A stretch of 64,000 nt of DNA. Origin: Thiomonas sp. X19 (GTDB lineage: Bacteria; Pseudomonadota; Gammaproteobacteria; Burkholderiales; Burkholderiaceae_C). The stretch is taken from assembly GCF_900089495.1 (NCBI RefSeq), contig NZ_LT605203.1, positions 3,035,873 to 3,099,872 on the forward strand. Direction: 5' to 3'. The first letter of the stretch is position 1, and the number at the start of each line of letters is the position of its first letter. The notes beneath the pieces are model-generated. The model was not told the origin of the DNA. It worked only from the letters and a program-made list of their open reading frames with translations, and did no database searches. Positions 24,526-32,945 of the stretch are shown here, piece after piece. The position numbers and the translations under genes were made by a program.

Positions 24526-24783
24526 TGTAGAAGCCTGCCGCGAAGCCGCTGTTCGAGGTGCAGTGATACTCAAAGCCAAGCCCTGGGTTGTCCTGGTTCA
24601 GGCTGTCGCGCGCCCACTGCCTGGTGTGATAGCTGGTGGTGCTGATGTCCAGCGCCCAGCGCGACGGGGTGGACGCGACTGCGGCGGGTGTGGCCGGCAG
24701 CGTGTCGGCACGGGCGCCCTGGGCAGTGCCCAGCGCGGCGGCCAGGGTCAAGGCGATGATGGTGAGGGTGAGTTTGTGTTGCA
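24377..24783 (-). pseudogene. Outer-membrane barrel gene copy, truncated and fused to unrelated DNA
   Basis: Intact signal peptide (to QGARA) and N-terminal half match the 23332-23847 protein through SGFAAGFYKN. The frame then enters the replication-gene repeat region and continues with meaningless Gly/Lys-rich residues to 24377. It keeps its E1 motif and ribosome binding site, so a truncated exported peptide may still be made. Confidence 0.75.
24385..24497. repeat. 45-bp tandem repeat of GC-capped palindromes
   Basis: The unit contains GGGGGCAAATTTTGCCCCC and TTTTTGCCCCCCGGGG. It is present about two and a half times, and its length keeps the reading frame (15 codons). The same palindromes lie inside the replication-type gene at 32217-32945. 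Confidence 0.8.
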
Positions 24784-24833
24784 TGGCTTGGTCCTTTTGG
24801 GTTCGGCGCCAGGGATTCCGGGCGCTCACAGCC

Positions 24834-24851
24834 ATTCAGAGCCAAGCGAAA
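24834..24851 (-). promoter_or_regulatory. E1 motif TTTCG-N8-TGAAT
   Basis: TTTCG-CTTGGCTC-TGAAT lies 50 nt before the start of the truncated barrel gene. Confidence 0.6.
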
Positions 24852-24957
24852 TGCGCGCTCTGGGTGGTGGCGGTGGGCAACCGAGCAACCTGGCGGCTTC
24901 GTTGCCTTGGGTGTTGCGCAGGGTGTGCCGCAGGGTGTCGGTAAGTCCTTGATCTGC

Positions 24958-27900
24958 CTACCAGTACCCATGCTCGCGCTCGCGCTCGGGGGCGCGATCT
25001 GGGGTCAGGTCTTTGCTGGGCTGGGGGTTGATGTCGGGGTTGCGCTGGGTGGGTTCGCCGCGCGCGGGCTGGGTGGGCAGGACGTCATGGGCCGATGTCT
25101 TTTGCAGCTCGACGCCCATCTGGCGCGACGCCTTTTCAATGTCTTGCGTGAAGAGCTTGGCGTCGCTCACGGCGCGCGTGAAGTTAACCCCAGTCTCACG
25201 GTCGCCGTGCTTGCCTGATTCCGTGTTGTGGTGCATCCAGGGGTTGGCTGTTTGGCCTTGGGCAGATTGAGAGGTCGTGGAATAGGCGTGTTCAAGCTTG
25301 AGCGCGCCGGCGCGCTCGACTTCGACGACCCTGGCCTTTTCGCCCTCGCCGAGCCGCAGGGTGAGGGTCTTTTCGCTCACGGCCTCGACGTGCGCGATCT
25401 GTCCGTTTCGGACGGCCGGGCCAGCATCGCGCCCCGCGACTTGCAGGCGATGGTTGTCTGTGAATTTCACCTTGTCGCCCGCACCCAGCTCGCGCCGCTC
25501 CGGGGTGTAGGTCTTGAGCTGTGTTTTGTTTGGGTCGATGATGTGATCGCGACCTGCCGTATCGCGGGCGGTGATGGTGTTGGTGCGGCTGTCGGCTTTC
25601 ACGATTTCAAGCAGAGCCCCTTTGTCAAGCGCCTTGGTTTTGGTGGTTGTTTGGATCACCCAGCCGGGCGAATAGCTCGAAGCCCTTTTGGCTTCCACCT
25701 CGGTCATGTCAACCTTTTCCAAGGTCTTCAGCTCAACGCCTTTGCCAAGCTCGCCGCGCGCTTTCAGCTCATCGCGAATGGCTTGGTTGATGGAGATGCG
25801 GTCCCCGTTCGTGCTTGTGATCACAAGGACTTTGGCGCGCTCTTCGGGCTTGAGCGCGCCGTACTCTTTCGCGATGAGATTGATGACGGCCTTGTTGTCT
25901 TCGAGCGCGGCAGCGCGCTTTTCTTCGCGCGTGGCGCTGGGGCCGAGCTTGTCTTGTGCCGTGCGGATTTCGCGCACGTCGATGCGCTTGATCGCGTCGT
26001 TGTACCTTTTTTGCAGCACGTCGTGCACGGCATCTTTCATGTTTTGGGTTGTCTGCCGGCGAATGCTTGCCTCGCCGAGTTCCGCGGGCCGCAGGTGCTT
26101 CTGACTGAGCTCGAACGCTCGCCCCGCCTCGACTGATTGATGCTGCGTTTTATCGCCCAGAAACACCGTCCTGGCGCCTGCCTGTTCGGTGGTTTTGATA
26201 GCCTTGTTGAACTGCTTTTGGCCGGACTGCGACGCCTCATCCATGATCCTGATTTCGCGCTTGTGTGCAGGCGCGAGCACGGCCTGCATGCGCTGGACTT
26301 CGGCCTGCTGACCGTCCTTCACGCGGGAGTCGATGCGGGCATGCGCGAGCATCGCTCCCATGCCTTCGGCCTTCGTCCAACGCTCGCCCGCCTGGGCTTG
26401 CTGAAACACGCCGGCGCTGTTCACGCTTTCACGCTCGCCGAGGCCTGGGTCTTGATGTTGCAGGCGGCTGTGGGCGGCGATGCTGTAGGTTTGGCCCTTG
26501 ATTTCCGCATACCTGTTACCGGTGGAGTCGCTGACGTGCTTCACCTGAGCCTGCAAGTTGCGCGCGCCATACAGGTAGGGGTCGATGTTGAATTTCGGGT
26601 CTGCGCGTTGGGTTTCCAGGGCCACGGCGGCCAGTTCGCGGTCGCGATTGGCGCGGGATTCTTCGAGCAAGTGCGCGGCGGTCGTGGTGCTGCGGATGCC
26701 GGATTCCTGCTCCATTTTGGCCGCCTGCTCGCTGCCGTTACTGTGGCCAACAATGCTCCAGCCCTTGGCTTCGGCGGCTTCGCGGACAAGCTCAAGCATG
26801 GTGGTCTTGCCCGTGCCGGCCAGGCCCTGCACCCCCTGGAAACGATCGTCGCCTGTCAAGATCATGCGCGCGGCGGCGCGTTGCTCGTCGCTCAAGACGA
26901 AGCCTTTGCGCTGCTCGAAGTCTTGCAGGGCGTGGTCGAATTCGCGGGGGGTCATGACGGACTCATGCATCCCCTTGCCGGCCTGCAGGCTGGCGTCCAT
27001 CCGCTTCTCTGAGGCGATGGCTTCGGCGGTGGTGAGGCGGCCTGAGGCGTCGCGCAGGAGCTCGCCACCGCGCACCTGCCGCTCGATCTCTTTTTCGAGC
27101 GCTGCCTGGGTGGTGGTGCCCGCTGAAAAACGCGCCGCCTGCTGGTAGAGGTCCTGGGGGCGCATCACGAACTCGCGTTCGGTCAAATGCGCCTTGGCGG
27201 CGTCCACGGCCTGCCTGGCGGCTTCCTGGGGTGTCTGCTGGCTCAGGGTCTCGCGGGTGGTGCCGGGGTCGAGCTGGGCGGCCTTGATGCCAAGGGCTTG
27301 AGCCTGGGCTTGCCAGCGGTCGATGTGCGCCGCCCGCACCTCCGGCAACTCCTTGGCGCTGCGGGTGGAGAGGGCGGCGATGTTGCGGGCCTCGGCGCTG
27401 CTGCTGTCGCGGGTCAGGCCACGGGCGGCCAGGGCGCGCTCGATCTCCTGGGAGCGCTGGGAGAAGTCGCGCAGGTGGTCGCGGGTGTAGCCGGCGATTT
27501 CGACGTGTCCGTCGCGGTTGTGTGTGATTTGGTAGCCGGCTTTTTGGAGTTCGCGGCTCAGCGTGTTGTGGTAGACGGCATCGGCCGCCGAGCGGTGCTC
27601 AAGCAGCTTTTCGTTCGAGAGGCTGTAGGCCCGCCCATTGTGAAAGGTGACGTTCGCGATCAAGGCATGGGTGTGCAGTTGCGGGTCTTGGGCGCGGGTG
27701 GAGACGTGCTCAAAGGTGGCGATGGCGAGGCCGTCGGTCGCCACATACTCGCCCCTGATGCGCGACTGGCTCGCGTGGTCCTCCAGATACTTCAAGGCTT
27801 CGGCCACGGCGTTGCGATGGGCCTGAAGGGCCTCATCCCTGCCATGCACCAGGGCTTCAAGGCTCACGCTTTTGGGGGCCGAGATCGTGAAATCTTGGCC

Positions 27901-28170
27901 GGCCCTGTGCTGATGCTCGCCGTGCACCACGCGGCCAAGCTGGCGCTCGCGTGCCTCGCCCGTGGCCGGGTCGCGCTCGATCACGCGACCTTGCAGGATG
28001 TTGGTGAGGGCCTGGGGGTCTACCTTGCCAGACAGGCCCATGGCGGCGGCTGCGGCGCCCGACCAGGCGCTGGGCACGGCTTCGCCGCTGTAGTACTCGG
28101 CGGCCCGGGCCTGGCTGGTGTAGTAACTGCTGGCGCCCTGGGGGCTGGAGATGGCGCTGCGCGAGATCAT
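24958..28170 (-). CDS. MobF-family conjugative relaxase/helicase (TrwC/TraI type)
   Basis: This 1070-aa protein nicks oriT and unwinds the plasmid strand for transfer. The N-terminal relaxase has tandem catalytic tyrosines at 16-17 (SSYYTSQ). The His-triad region is PQLHTHALIANVTF, and FTISAPKSVSL is conserved. A RecD-like helicase follows, with Walker A GLAGTGKTT. The C-terminal tail is Pro/Arg-rich. I chose the ATG at 28170, which follows AGGAG. It is the last gene of the mobilization operon that begins at 30531. Confidence 0.92.
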   Translation of the reverse strand: MISRSAISSPQGASSYYTSQARAAEYYSGEAVPSAWSGAAAAAMGLSGKVDPQALTNILQGRVIERDPATGEARERQLGRVVHGEHQHRAGQDFTISAPKSVSLEALVHGRDEALQAHRNAVAEALKYLEDHASQSRIRGEYVATDGLAIATFEHVSTRAQDPQLHTHALIANVTFHNGRAYSLSNEKLLEHRSAADAVYHNTLSRELQKAGYQITHNRDGHVEIAGYTRDHLRDFSQRSQEIERALAARGLTRDSSSAEARNIAALSTRSAKELPEVRAAHIDRWQAQAQALGIKAAQLDPGTTRETLSQQTPQEAARQAVDAAKAHLTEREFVMRPQDLYQQAARFSAGTTTQAALEKEIERQVRGGELLRDASGRLTTAEAIASEKRMDASLQAGKGMHESVMTPREFDHALQDFEQRKGFVLSDEQRAAARMILTGDDRFQGVQGLAGTGKTTMLELVREAAEAKGWSIVGHSNGSEQAAKMEQESGIRSTTTAAHLLEESRANRDRELAAVALETQRADPKFNIDPYLYGARNLQAQVKHVSDSTGNRYAEIKGQTYSIAAHSRLQHQDPGLGERESVNSAGVFQQAQAGERWTKAEGMGAMLAHARIDSRVKDGQQAEVQRMQAVLAPAHKREIRIMDEASQSGQKQFNKAIKTTEQAGARTVFLGDKTQHQSVEAGRAFELSQKHLRPAELGEASIRRQTTQNMKDAVHDVLQKRYNDAIKRIDVREIRTAQDKLGPSATREEKRAAALEDNKAVINLIAKEYGALKPEERAKVLVITSTNGDRISINQAIRDELKARGELGKGVELKTLEKVDMTEVEAKRASSYSPGWVIQTTTKTKALDKGALLEIVKADSRTNTITARDTAGRDHIIDPNKTQLKTYTPERRELGAGDKVKFTDNHRLQVAGRDAGPAVRNGQIAHVEAVSEKTLTLRLGEGEKARVVEVERAGALKLEHAYSTTSQSAQGQTANPWMHHNTESGKHGDRETGVNFTRAVSDAKLFTQDIEKASRQMGVELQKTSAHDVLPTQPARGEPTQRNPDINPQPSKDLTPDRAPEREREHGYW

Positions 28171-28205
28171 GGTGTTGGCTCCTGGTGGTGTGTGAGTAAC
28201 GGGGT

Positions 28206-28391
28206 TCAGCGGCGGGTGTGGCGCAACAGGCGGCGCAACAGGCGGGCCGCGCTGGCGAGCAGCCAAATGCCGCCGATGCCAACAATGGCGATCAGGGCGA
28301 CGGTGGAAAGGGGCAGGCCACGGAAGGCTTTGAAGATCAGGTCATACACAAGGCCATGGATGACGGCGCTGAGAATCATGTGGGCAATCAT
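28206..28391 (-). CDS. Small membrane protein between coupling protein and relaxase
   Basis: This 61-aa protein has two hydrophobic segments (MILSAVIHGLVYDLIF and VALIAIVGIGGIWLLAS) and a basic tail (RLLRRLLRHTRR). GGAG lies before the ATG. Its place inside the mobilization operon suggests an accessory role in transfer. No family recognized. Confidence 0.55.
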   Translation of the reverse strand: MIAHMILSAVIHGLVYDLIFKAFRGLPLSTVALIAIVGIGGIWLLASAARLLRRLLRHTRR

Positions 28392-28447
28392 GGAAGCTCC
28401 TGATGCCCGGCACGGCGGCAGGGCTGTGAGTAACGGGGATGGTGGAG

Positions 28448-30034
28448 TTAAAACGGCATGTCGGGCTCTGGCTGGGCCTCAGGCGATGGCACCGGCTTGC
28501 CGGGCTGCTCTGGGGTGTCCTTGGCGCGCTCCAGGGGCTCGGCCGTGGCGCTGGGACGGGCGGCGGGCTCGAAGGCCTGGGCCACGGGCGGGCGGTGCGC
28601 GGGCAGGGCCAGGCGCACGGGGGCGCACGGCAGATCGCCCGACAACTTCACATACCCGCAGAGGTCGGGCAGGCTCGAAATCTCTGCGGGCAGAACGAGC
28701 CGCTCGGTCACGATCTGCTGGGACCAATTCGACGAGCTGCTATCGCCCTGGGCGTTCGAGCTTGACCCGCCACTTTGCATCACCCGCATGATTTGCTTGT
28801 CGCCGAAGCCTTTAGAGAGATACTCGGCCGTTTCGGCATCGGGCGCCCTCAAGGTCAGGCTATTCGAGATTGAAGAAAACATTGAAGTGGCGTTTTCACG
28901 GCCATAAAGTGCATGCACCTGGCTAATCGATTGCATTCCAAGGATCGCCGACCCCCCGTGCTTCCGGGCGTTCGTCAGAAAGTTTTCCATCGATTCAACC
29001 CGACCCAGCGAGGCAAACTCATCCAAAATCAGCCAGGCGCGCCGGTCAAAACTCGGCGGCAACACCATCACCGCATCCGCATAAATATCAGCCATGCCGC
29101 TAATAATGGTGCGCAGCGGCTTCATCTGGTCGGCCAGATAAGGGAAGAAAATGAACTTCGCTTCTCCATCGCCATACCCGCCTGCCACAGCCTTTTTAAT
29201 CGAGAACGCATCGCGTCCAGCGCTTTGAATCAGGCGGTTCATGCCGCTGGTATAGGTCGAAACAATGCCGCGAATCGAACCGAACATTTTCTCGTTTTGC
29301 AGCAGACCGATGGCGGCCTGGCCTTCAAAAACTGTCGCCAGTTCTTTCATGTCCGCCTGCTGCGCCAGGCGCACGATTTCACTGTTTGGCAGATCGAGTT
29401 TCCAGCAATGCAGCAGAATGGCCGACATAATCACCTGGGCATACCTGTTCCATTCACCCGCATCACCCACGGCGTCGGGGATCAGCGATTTCGCGATGGT
29501 TTCTGCGTCATAATCCCGCTGCATTTCAGCCAGCGGTGACCATTCGACAGCTCGGGCGTCGAGCGGATTCAGAATCATGTCACGGTCCGGGTTGAAATAT
29601 CGCGCCGTATAACTGCCGTTGCGGTCGGCGATAAACCCTGAATCGTCACGCGGATAAATCACGTCCAGCATGGCGGTAATCGCTACTGTTTTACCCGTCC
29701 CTGGCGCACCGGAAAACAAGAACCCGCGAGTTTCAAAATCCCAAGGAACCGGCACGCCGCCGATTTGCAGATCGGCCCGGCTGTGGCGCGACATGACCAG
29801 ATTCGACAGGTCGGGCGCGGATAACATGCGCGCGCCGCGAAGCAGTCCGTTGTCGTTACTTGCAGCGGGTTTATGCTCGCCCCACGTCCAGGCGAGATAA
29901 ATGCCAGCGACATAACAGGCGACAAACGCGGTTGTAAACCAGACCGAATGAATAAACATACCCGCAATGCCGCCGATGACAGTCACGGCGCCGATCACGA
30001 CCAGCATGCGGATGATTTTGATGATGAGATTCAT
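28448..30034 (-). CDS. Type IV coupling protein (VirD4/TraD/TrwB-like)
   Basis: This 528-aa ATPase links relaxosome to secretion channel. Two N-terminal transmembrane helices (about residues 5-25 and 30-48) are followed by Walker A FSGAPGTGKTVAI, Walker B AWLILDEFASLG and the conserved GMQSISQVHALYG. The Pro-rich C-terminus ends PEPDMPF. GGAGAAC precedes the ATG at 30034. No secretion channel genes are nearby, so E1 would need a helper. Confidence 0.9.
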   Translation of the reverse strand: MNLIIKIIRMLVVIGAVTVIGGIAGMFIHSVWFTTAFVACYVAGIYLAWTWGEHKPAASNDNGLLRGARMLSAPDLSNLVMSRHSRADLQIGGVPVPWDFETRGFLFSGAPGTGKTVAITAMLDVIYPRDDSGFIADRNGSYTARYFNPDRDMILNPLDARAVEWSPLAEMQRDYDAETIAKSLIPDAVGDAGEWNRYAQVIMSAILLHCWKLDLPNSEIVRLAQQADMKELATVFEGQAAIGLLQNEKMFGSIRGIVSTYTSGMNRLIQSAGRDAFSIKKAVAGGYGDGEAKFIFFPYLADQMKPLRTIISGMADIYADAVMVLPPSFDRRAWLILDEFASLGRVESMENFLTNARKHGGSAILGMQSISQVHALYGRENATSMFSSISNSLTLRAPDAETAEYLSKGFGDKQIMRVMQSGGSSSNAQGDSSSSNWSQQIVTERLVLPAEISSLPDLCGYVKLSGDLPCAPVRLALPAHRPPVAQAFEPAARPSATAEPLERAKDTPEQPGKPVPSPEAQPEPDMPF

Positions 30035-30051
30035 GATGTTCTCCGAATGAA

Positions 30052-30285
30052 TTACCAAGGTTTTTGCACTTGATTAACGTGTATGGATGGCTGGACCGGC
30101 TGATAAACGGGCCATGAAATCCAGCCCTGAAAAACAGAGAAAATGCCGCCGAACAGCACCAGCAGATAAAGCGGATGCGATACCATAATCGCTGGCGCCG
30201 AAGCAATAAACAAGATGCGCAGAAGCAGCGCGAGGTAATATTGCTTGCGGCTGGAAAACGGCTTTTTAGTGATGTGGTTCAACAT
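30052..30285 (-). CDS. Small membrane protein of the mobilization operon
   Basis: This 77-aa protein has two hydrophobic segments around residues 16-34 and 40-58 and a Pro/Val/Gln tail (VYQPVQPSIHVNQVQKPW). AGGAGC lies before the ATG. It is three bases downstream of the accessory gene and probably translated with it. Function unknown. Confidence 0.6.
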   Translation of the reverse strand: MLNHITKKPFSSRKQYYLALLLRILFIASAPAIMVSHPLYLLVLFGGIFSVFQGWISWPVYQPVQPSIHVNQVQKPW

Positions 30286-30288
30286 GGC

Positions 30289-30531
30289 TCAAGCTCCTTT
30301 GATCAGTTGTTTAATGTATTCGAGGGATTTGCGCAAATCAGCGCGAAAACTCTCCTGCAAATCGGCCTTCATCAGGTCGATTTTAGTTTCAAGCTCGGCG
30401 ATGCGCGCGTCCTGCAGGGCCTTGAATCTTGAGTATTGGCCCGGGCTCAAATCCAGATCGCGGGCAGCGGCCTGGATTAACTTGAAATCCTCATCGGTCA
30501 TTTTGAAACTCACGGTTCGAGTTCTCATCAT
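30289..30531 (-). CDS. Mobilization accessory protein, probable RHH type
   Basis: The 80-aa protein starts MMRTRTVSFKMTDEDFKLIQ, a strand-helix pattern typical of ribbon-helix-helix relaxosome proteins (MobC/TrwA-like), followed by a coiled helix. GGAGAAC precedes the first ATG. It is the first gene of the coupling protein-relaxase operon, directly after an E1 motif, so it could repress that operon and help assemble the relaxosome. Confidence 0.6.
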   Translation of the reverse strand: MMRTRTVSFKMTDEDFKLIQAAARDLDLSPGQYSRFKALQDARIAELETKIDLMKADLQESFRADLRKSLEYIKQLIKGA

Positions 30532-30554
30532 GTTCTCCAAGTGGTTGCAATACC

Positions 30555-30572
30555 ATTCAGCATGAAGCGAAA
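30555..30572 (-). promoter_or_regulatory. E1 motif TTTCG-N8-TGAAT before the mobilization operon
   Basis: TTTCG-CTTCATGC-TGAAT lies 23 nt before the first mobilization gene, the shortest spacing of the E1 set. Confidence 0.65.
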
Positions 30573-30821
30573 TTTTTGCGGAGGCGCGCTCCTGACGGTT
30601 TACCGCTTCAAGCCAATGTTTGTGCGGGTCTTGGCGGTTTGCTGCCCAGGACCTCTCGCCGCGCCGGTTTACCGCCCCGGCCCTTTGTTTCTGCGGGTCT
30701 TGAGCCTGCACGGCAATGCGTCATGTGTGCCTCATTAAGTCCATTCATGGACGACCCAAATTCGCCGTTCTGTCTTTATCGAGCATCACCTTGGGGCGAT
30801 GCTCTCCCGCTGCCCGTGTCC

Positions 30822-31064
30822 TCACGCTGCAGCCCCCTCCCCGCTGTTATCCTCACCATCGCCCGATGAATAACCGAGTTCAGGACAATGCGCGCGCTTG
30901 GAATAATCGGCCAGCAGAAAATCCCCGATCTGTTTGGATGCCTCGGCCAGGTGTGGCGGCAGGACGTGCGCGGCGCGATATCCGCACGCGCCGGGCCGTT
31001 GGTAATGCTCCACGGTTGCCATGGCAAGCCCCTCGCTGGTAATCTCCAATTCGATGTAAATCAT
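30822..31064 (-). CDS. Hypothetical protein, 80 aa
   Basis: It starts at 31064 (GGGGGAA upstream), overlapping the preceding gene's stop by ATGA, so it is translationally coupled. The product is a small soluble protein (MIYIELEITSEGLAMATVEH) with an acidic Gly-rich tail. No family recognized. Confidence 0.5.
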   Translation of the reverse strand: MIYIELEITSEGLAMATVEHYQRPGACGYRAAHVLPPHLAEASKQIGDFLLADYSKRAHCPELGYSSGDGEDNSGEGAAA

Positions 31065-31471
31065 GATTTCCCCCATGGTTTGGATACGGCTTCTTGCTCG
31101 GGTAATGCATCGTGTTTTACGTGGCGCTTGAATAAAGGCGTGAATACCGCGACGGCTAATAACAGGCCAGCGAATGAACCTGCAAGCGCGAATTTCAGTG
31201 GCATCGTGGTCATGTCATAATGGCCGCCCGCCAGCGTCAAATACCAGCGTGCCGCGTTGCCGATGAATCCCGGCTTGTCGAGAAAATAGGTCGGTGAGAT
31301 ATGACACAAAACCCAGCCCGCAAAATAATAAAGCTCCGACTTGCCAGTCGGCGTTAGTGCCCAAGCCAGCACGAATAAAACAGATAACCCCAGAATGAGA
31401 TAAACACTCATGCGGATGCGCCAGAGCGTTGAATGAATCTTGGACTGCGTGTTATCGATGATCTGTGGCAT
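31061..31471 (-). CDS. Membrane protein with two to three helices, 136 aa
   Basis: Hydrophobic segments lie at about residues 22-40 and 95-115, separated by an external loop with YFAGWVLCHISPTYFLDK. AAAGGA lies before the ATG. The layout (helix, periplasmic domain, helix) is the same as the E2 proteins at 46147-46611 and 52997-53386, suggesting a shared role in the transfer complex. Sequence similarity is weak by eye. Confidence 0.6.
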   Translation of the reverse strand: MPQIIDNTQSKIHSTLWRIRMSVYLILGLSVLFVLAWALTPTGKSELYYFAGWVLCHISPTYFLDKPGFIGNAARWYLTLAGGHYDMTTMPLKFALAGSFAGLLLAVAVFTPLFKRHVKHDALPEQEAVSKPWGKS

Positions 31472-31473
31472 GG

Positions 31474-31620
31474 TTATTCCTTTGCATGGAAAATGACGGC
31501 GTGCGCGTGATTCAATTGCGCAAGCGTCGGCGTGGGCGACAGCAAATAGGTCATGAATAGGGCTTGCACAATCTGCATGGTCAGCAGCATGGGCAGCCAA
31601 AAGCGCAGGTTCTTTTCCAT
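31474..31620 (-). CDS. Small single-pass membrane protein, 48 aa
   Basis: It begins MEKNLRFWLPMLLTMQIVQA and continues LFMTYLLS, one membrane segment, then a short polar tail. GGAG sits before the ATG at 31620. It is part of the 32080-to-30822 gene string. Confidence 0.55.
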   Translation of the reverse strand: MEKNLRFWLPMLLTMQIVQALFMTYLLSPTPTLAQLNHAHAVIFHAKE

Positions 31621-31636
31621 GTTCGATTCTCCGGGT

Positions 31637-32080
31637 TTAATGTTGCGTAGGGTTGGTCGGTTCGGGATTTTGCGAGGTCGAGTTAATGCGGCGGCGGTCA
31701 TTCAATTCGCCGAGCAGCACATGCAAAAGCGCTCGTTCTTTTGCATTGAGCGATTCGCAAATAAAGGCGCGGTCGGCATCGGACCAATACTCGATTTCAT
31801 ATTGCCCGCTGTGCTTTTGGGTGATATGAAAATGGCGCGGATTGCTTGGGCTTTGTTTCTCGGCCTCGATCCGGGCGATTTCGAGCGTTGCAGCGAAAAC
31901 GGCTTGCTGGATTTCGGTGGACACCTTCAGATAATCGAGGTTGCTGGATGCAAAAAACTGGTGGAAATTGGCAAAAGTGCAGGCTTTGAGCGCTCCGAAC
32001 AAGGCGATTTTGTCGCCCTTGGAGCGAAGGAAATTGGCCGAATAAATGCTGCGCGCGAGGTGGTTGATCGTGGTGGTCAT
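31637..32080 (-). CDS. Hypothetical protein, 147 aa
   Basis: This is a soluble protein with a helical centre (VSTEIQQAVFAATLEIARIE) and an acidic region (YEIEYWSDADRAFI). First gene after the E1 motif at 32131-32148. Not recognized. Confidence 0.55.
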   Translation of the reverse strand: MTTTINHLARSIYSANFLRSKGDKIALFGALKACTFANFHQFFASSNLDYLKVSTEIQQAVFAATLEIARIEAEKQSPSNPRHFHITQKHSGQYEIEYWSDADRAFICESLNAKERALLHVLLGELNDRRRINSTSQNPEPTNPTQH

Positions 32081-32130
32081 GCTGGGCTCCTGGTTGATGG
32101 GGTGGTGCGCGGTGGGCGCCTCCTACCTAC

Positions 32131-32148
32131 ATTCATGGGGGTGCGAAA
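32131..32148 (-). promoter_or_regulatory. E1 motif TTTCG-N8-TGAAT
   Basis: TTTCG-CACCCCCA-TGAAT lies 50 nt before the start of the 31637-32080 gene. Confidence 0.6.
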
Positions 32149-32216
32149 TTTGTTGGATGTCAACGTCCACGGGTCGCCCACCGCCCCATAAGCCCGCCGC
32201 CCGACCCGTCAAATCA

Positions 32217-32945
32217 TCAAATCATTTCGCGGGCATATGTCTTGGTGGAAAAATCCATACTCAGAGTCGTGCGTGGAACCTGCACCTCGGTGGCGGCCCT
32301 GGCCACAGTGGCGACAGGGCTGCTTCTCAAAATTTCGCGTAGCACAGCGCTTGGGAAGGCACGGCCCTGGTCGTCCCGCGCGGCGGCCCTAGCCGCCGCG
32401 GCCGCGACGGCCTCAGGGGGGTGTCGGCCGATGGCTTGCAGGGTTTGCTGGTCCCTCTTGTCCGCCTGGTTGTGGTGGATGCCGCTTCCATCAACAGCAA
32501 AATTTGCCCCCCCCGCGCGCGCCCGCGCGCTCTCTCTTTTTTCAGGTTCTCTTTTTTTGTTTATGTCTTTAGATTCGGGGGCAAATTCTGCCCCCCTAAA
32601 ACCCGAGTTTTTTGCCCCCCGTGCGTCGCTTTTTGCCCCCCGGGGGGCAGAATTTGCCCCCTCCCCAAAATTGAGGTTGAGGTGGTAAACGTTTGGGCCG
32701 TCGCGGCCGCCGATTTGTTGCCGTTCGATGCGGATGAGGCCCTGCCCAACCAGATGCCTGACGGCGGCCTTGACCGAATTCGGGGACAAGTTCAGATCGG
32801 CGGCGGTCCGCTCGTGCCCCGGCCAACAGCGGCCCTCCGGGTCCGCACGATCGCTCAGCTTCAGAATCACAAGCGCGCCCGAAGGCGTGCCGGCGCGACC
32901 TTGTGAGATTTGCAAAAAGGCCCAAGCAAGAGCGCGCGCGCTCAT
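32217..32945 (-). CDS. Winged-helix replication-type protein with internal palindromes
   Basis: This 242-aa protein has an HTH_36-like N-terminal domain (CWPGHERTAADLNLSPNSVK, then AAVRHLVGQGLIRIER). A repetitive low-complexity middle (about residues 95-125) is encoded by GC-rich palindromes, and the conserved tail ends TTLSMDFSTKTYAREMI. Phage O-type initiators have this design, with the origin inside the gene. It ends a three-gene operon joined by 4-bp overlaps. A damaged paralogue is at 24013-24525. Confidence 0.6.
   Translation of the reverse strand: MSARALAWAFLQISQGRAGTPSGALVILKLSDRADPEGRCWPGHERTAADLNLSPNSVKAAVRHLVGQGLIRIERQQIGGRDGPNVYHLNLNFGEGANSAPRGAKSDARGAKNSGFRGAEFAPESKDINKKREPEKRESARARAGGANFAVDGSGIHHNQADKRDQQTLQAIGRHPPEAVAAAAARAAARDDQGRAFPSAVLREILRSSPVATVARAATEVQVPRTTLSMDFSTKTYAREMI
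32498..32662. repeat. Iterated GGGGGCAAATT/AATTTGCCCCC palindromic sites inside the gene
   Basis: At least six half-sites of the form TTTTGCCCCC occur in both orientations, including GGGGGCAAATTCTGCCCCC and GGGGGGCAGAATTTGCCCCC. They resemble origin iterons placed within an initiator gene. Confidence 0.6.

Noticed and set aside
27187..28791. 534-codon plus-strand frame opposite the E1 relaxase
   Set aside because: The relaxase and coupling protein on the other strand have full motifs; this frame is Gly/Ala/Arg noise.
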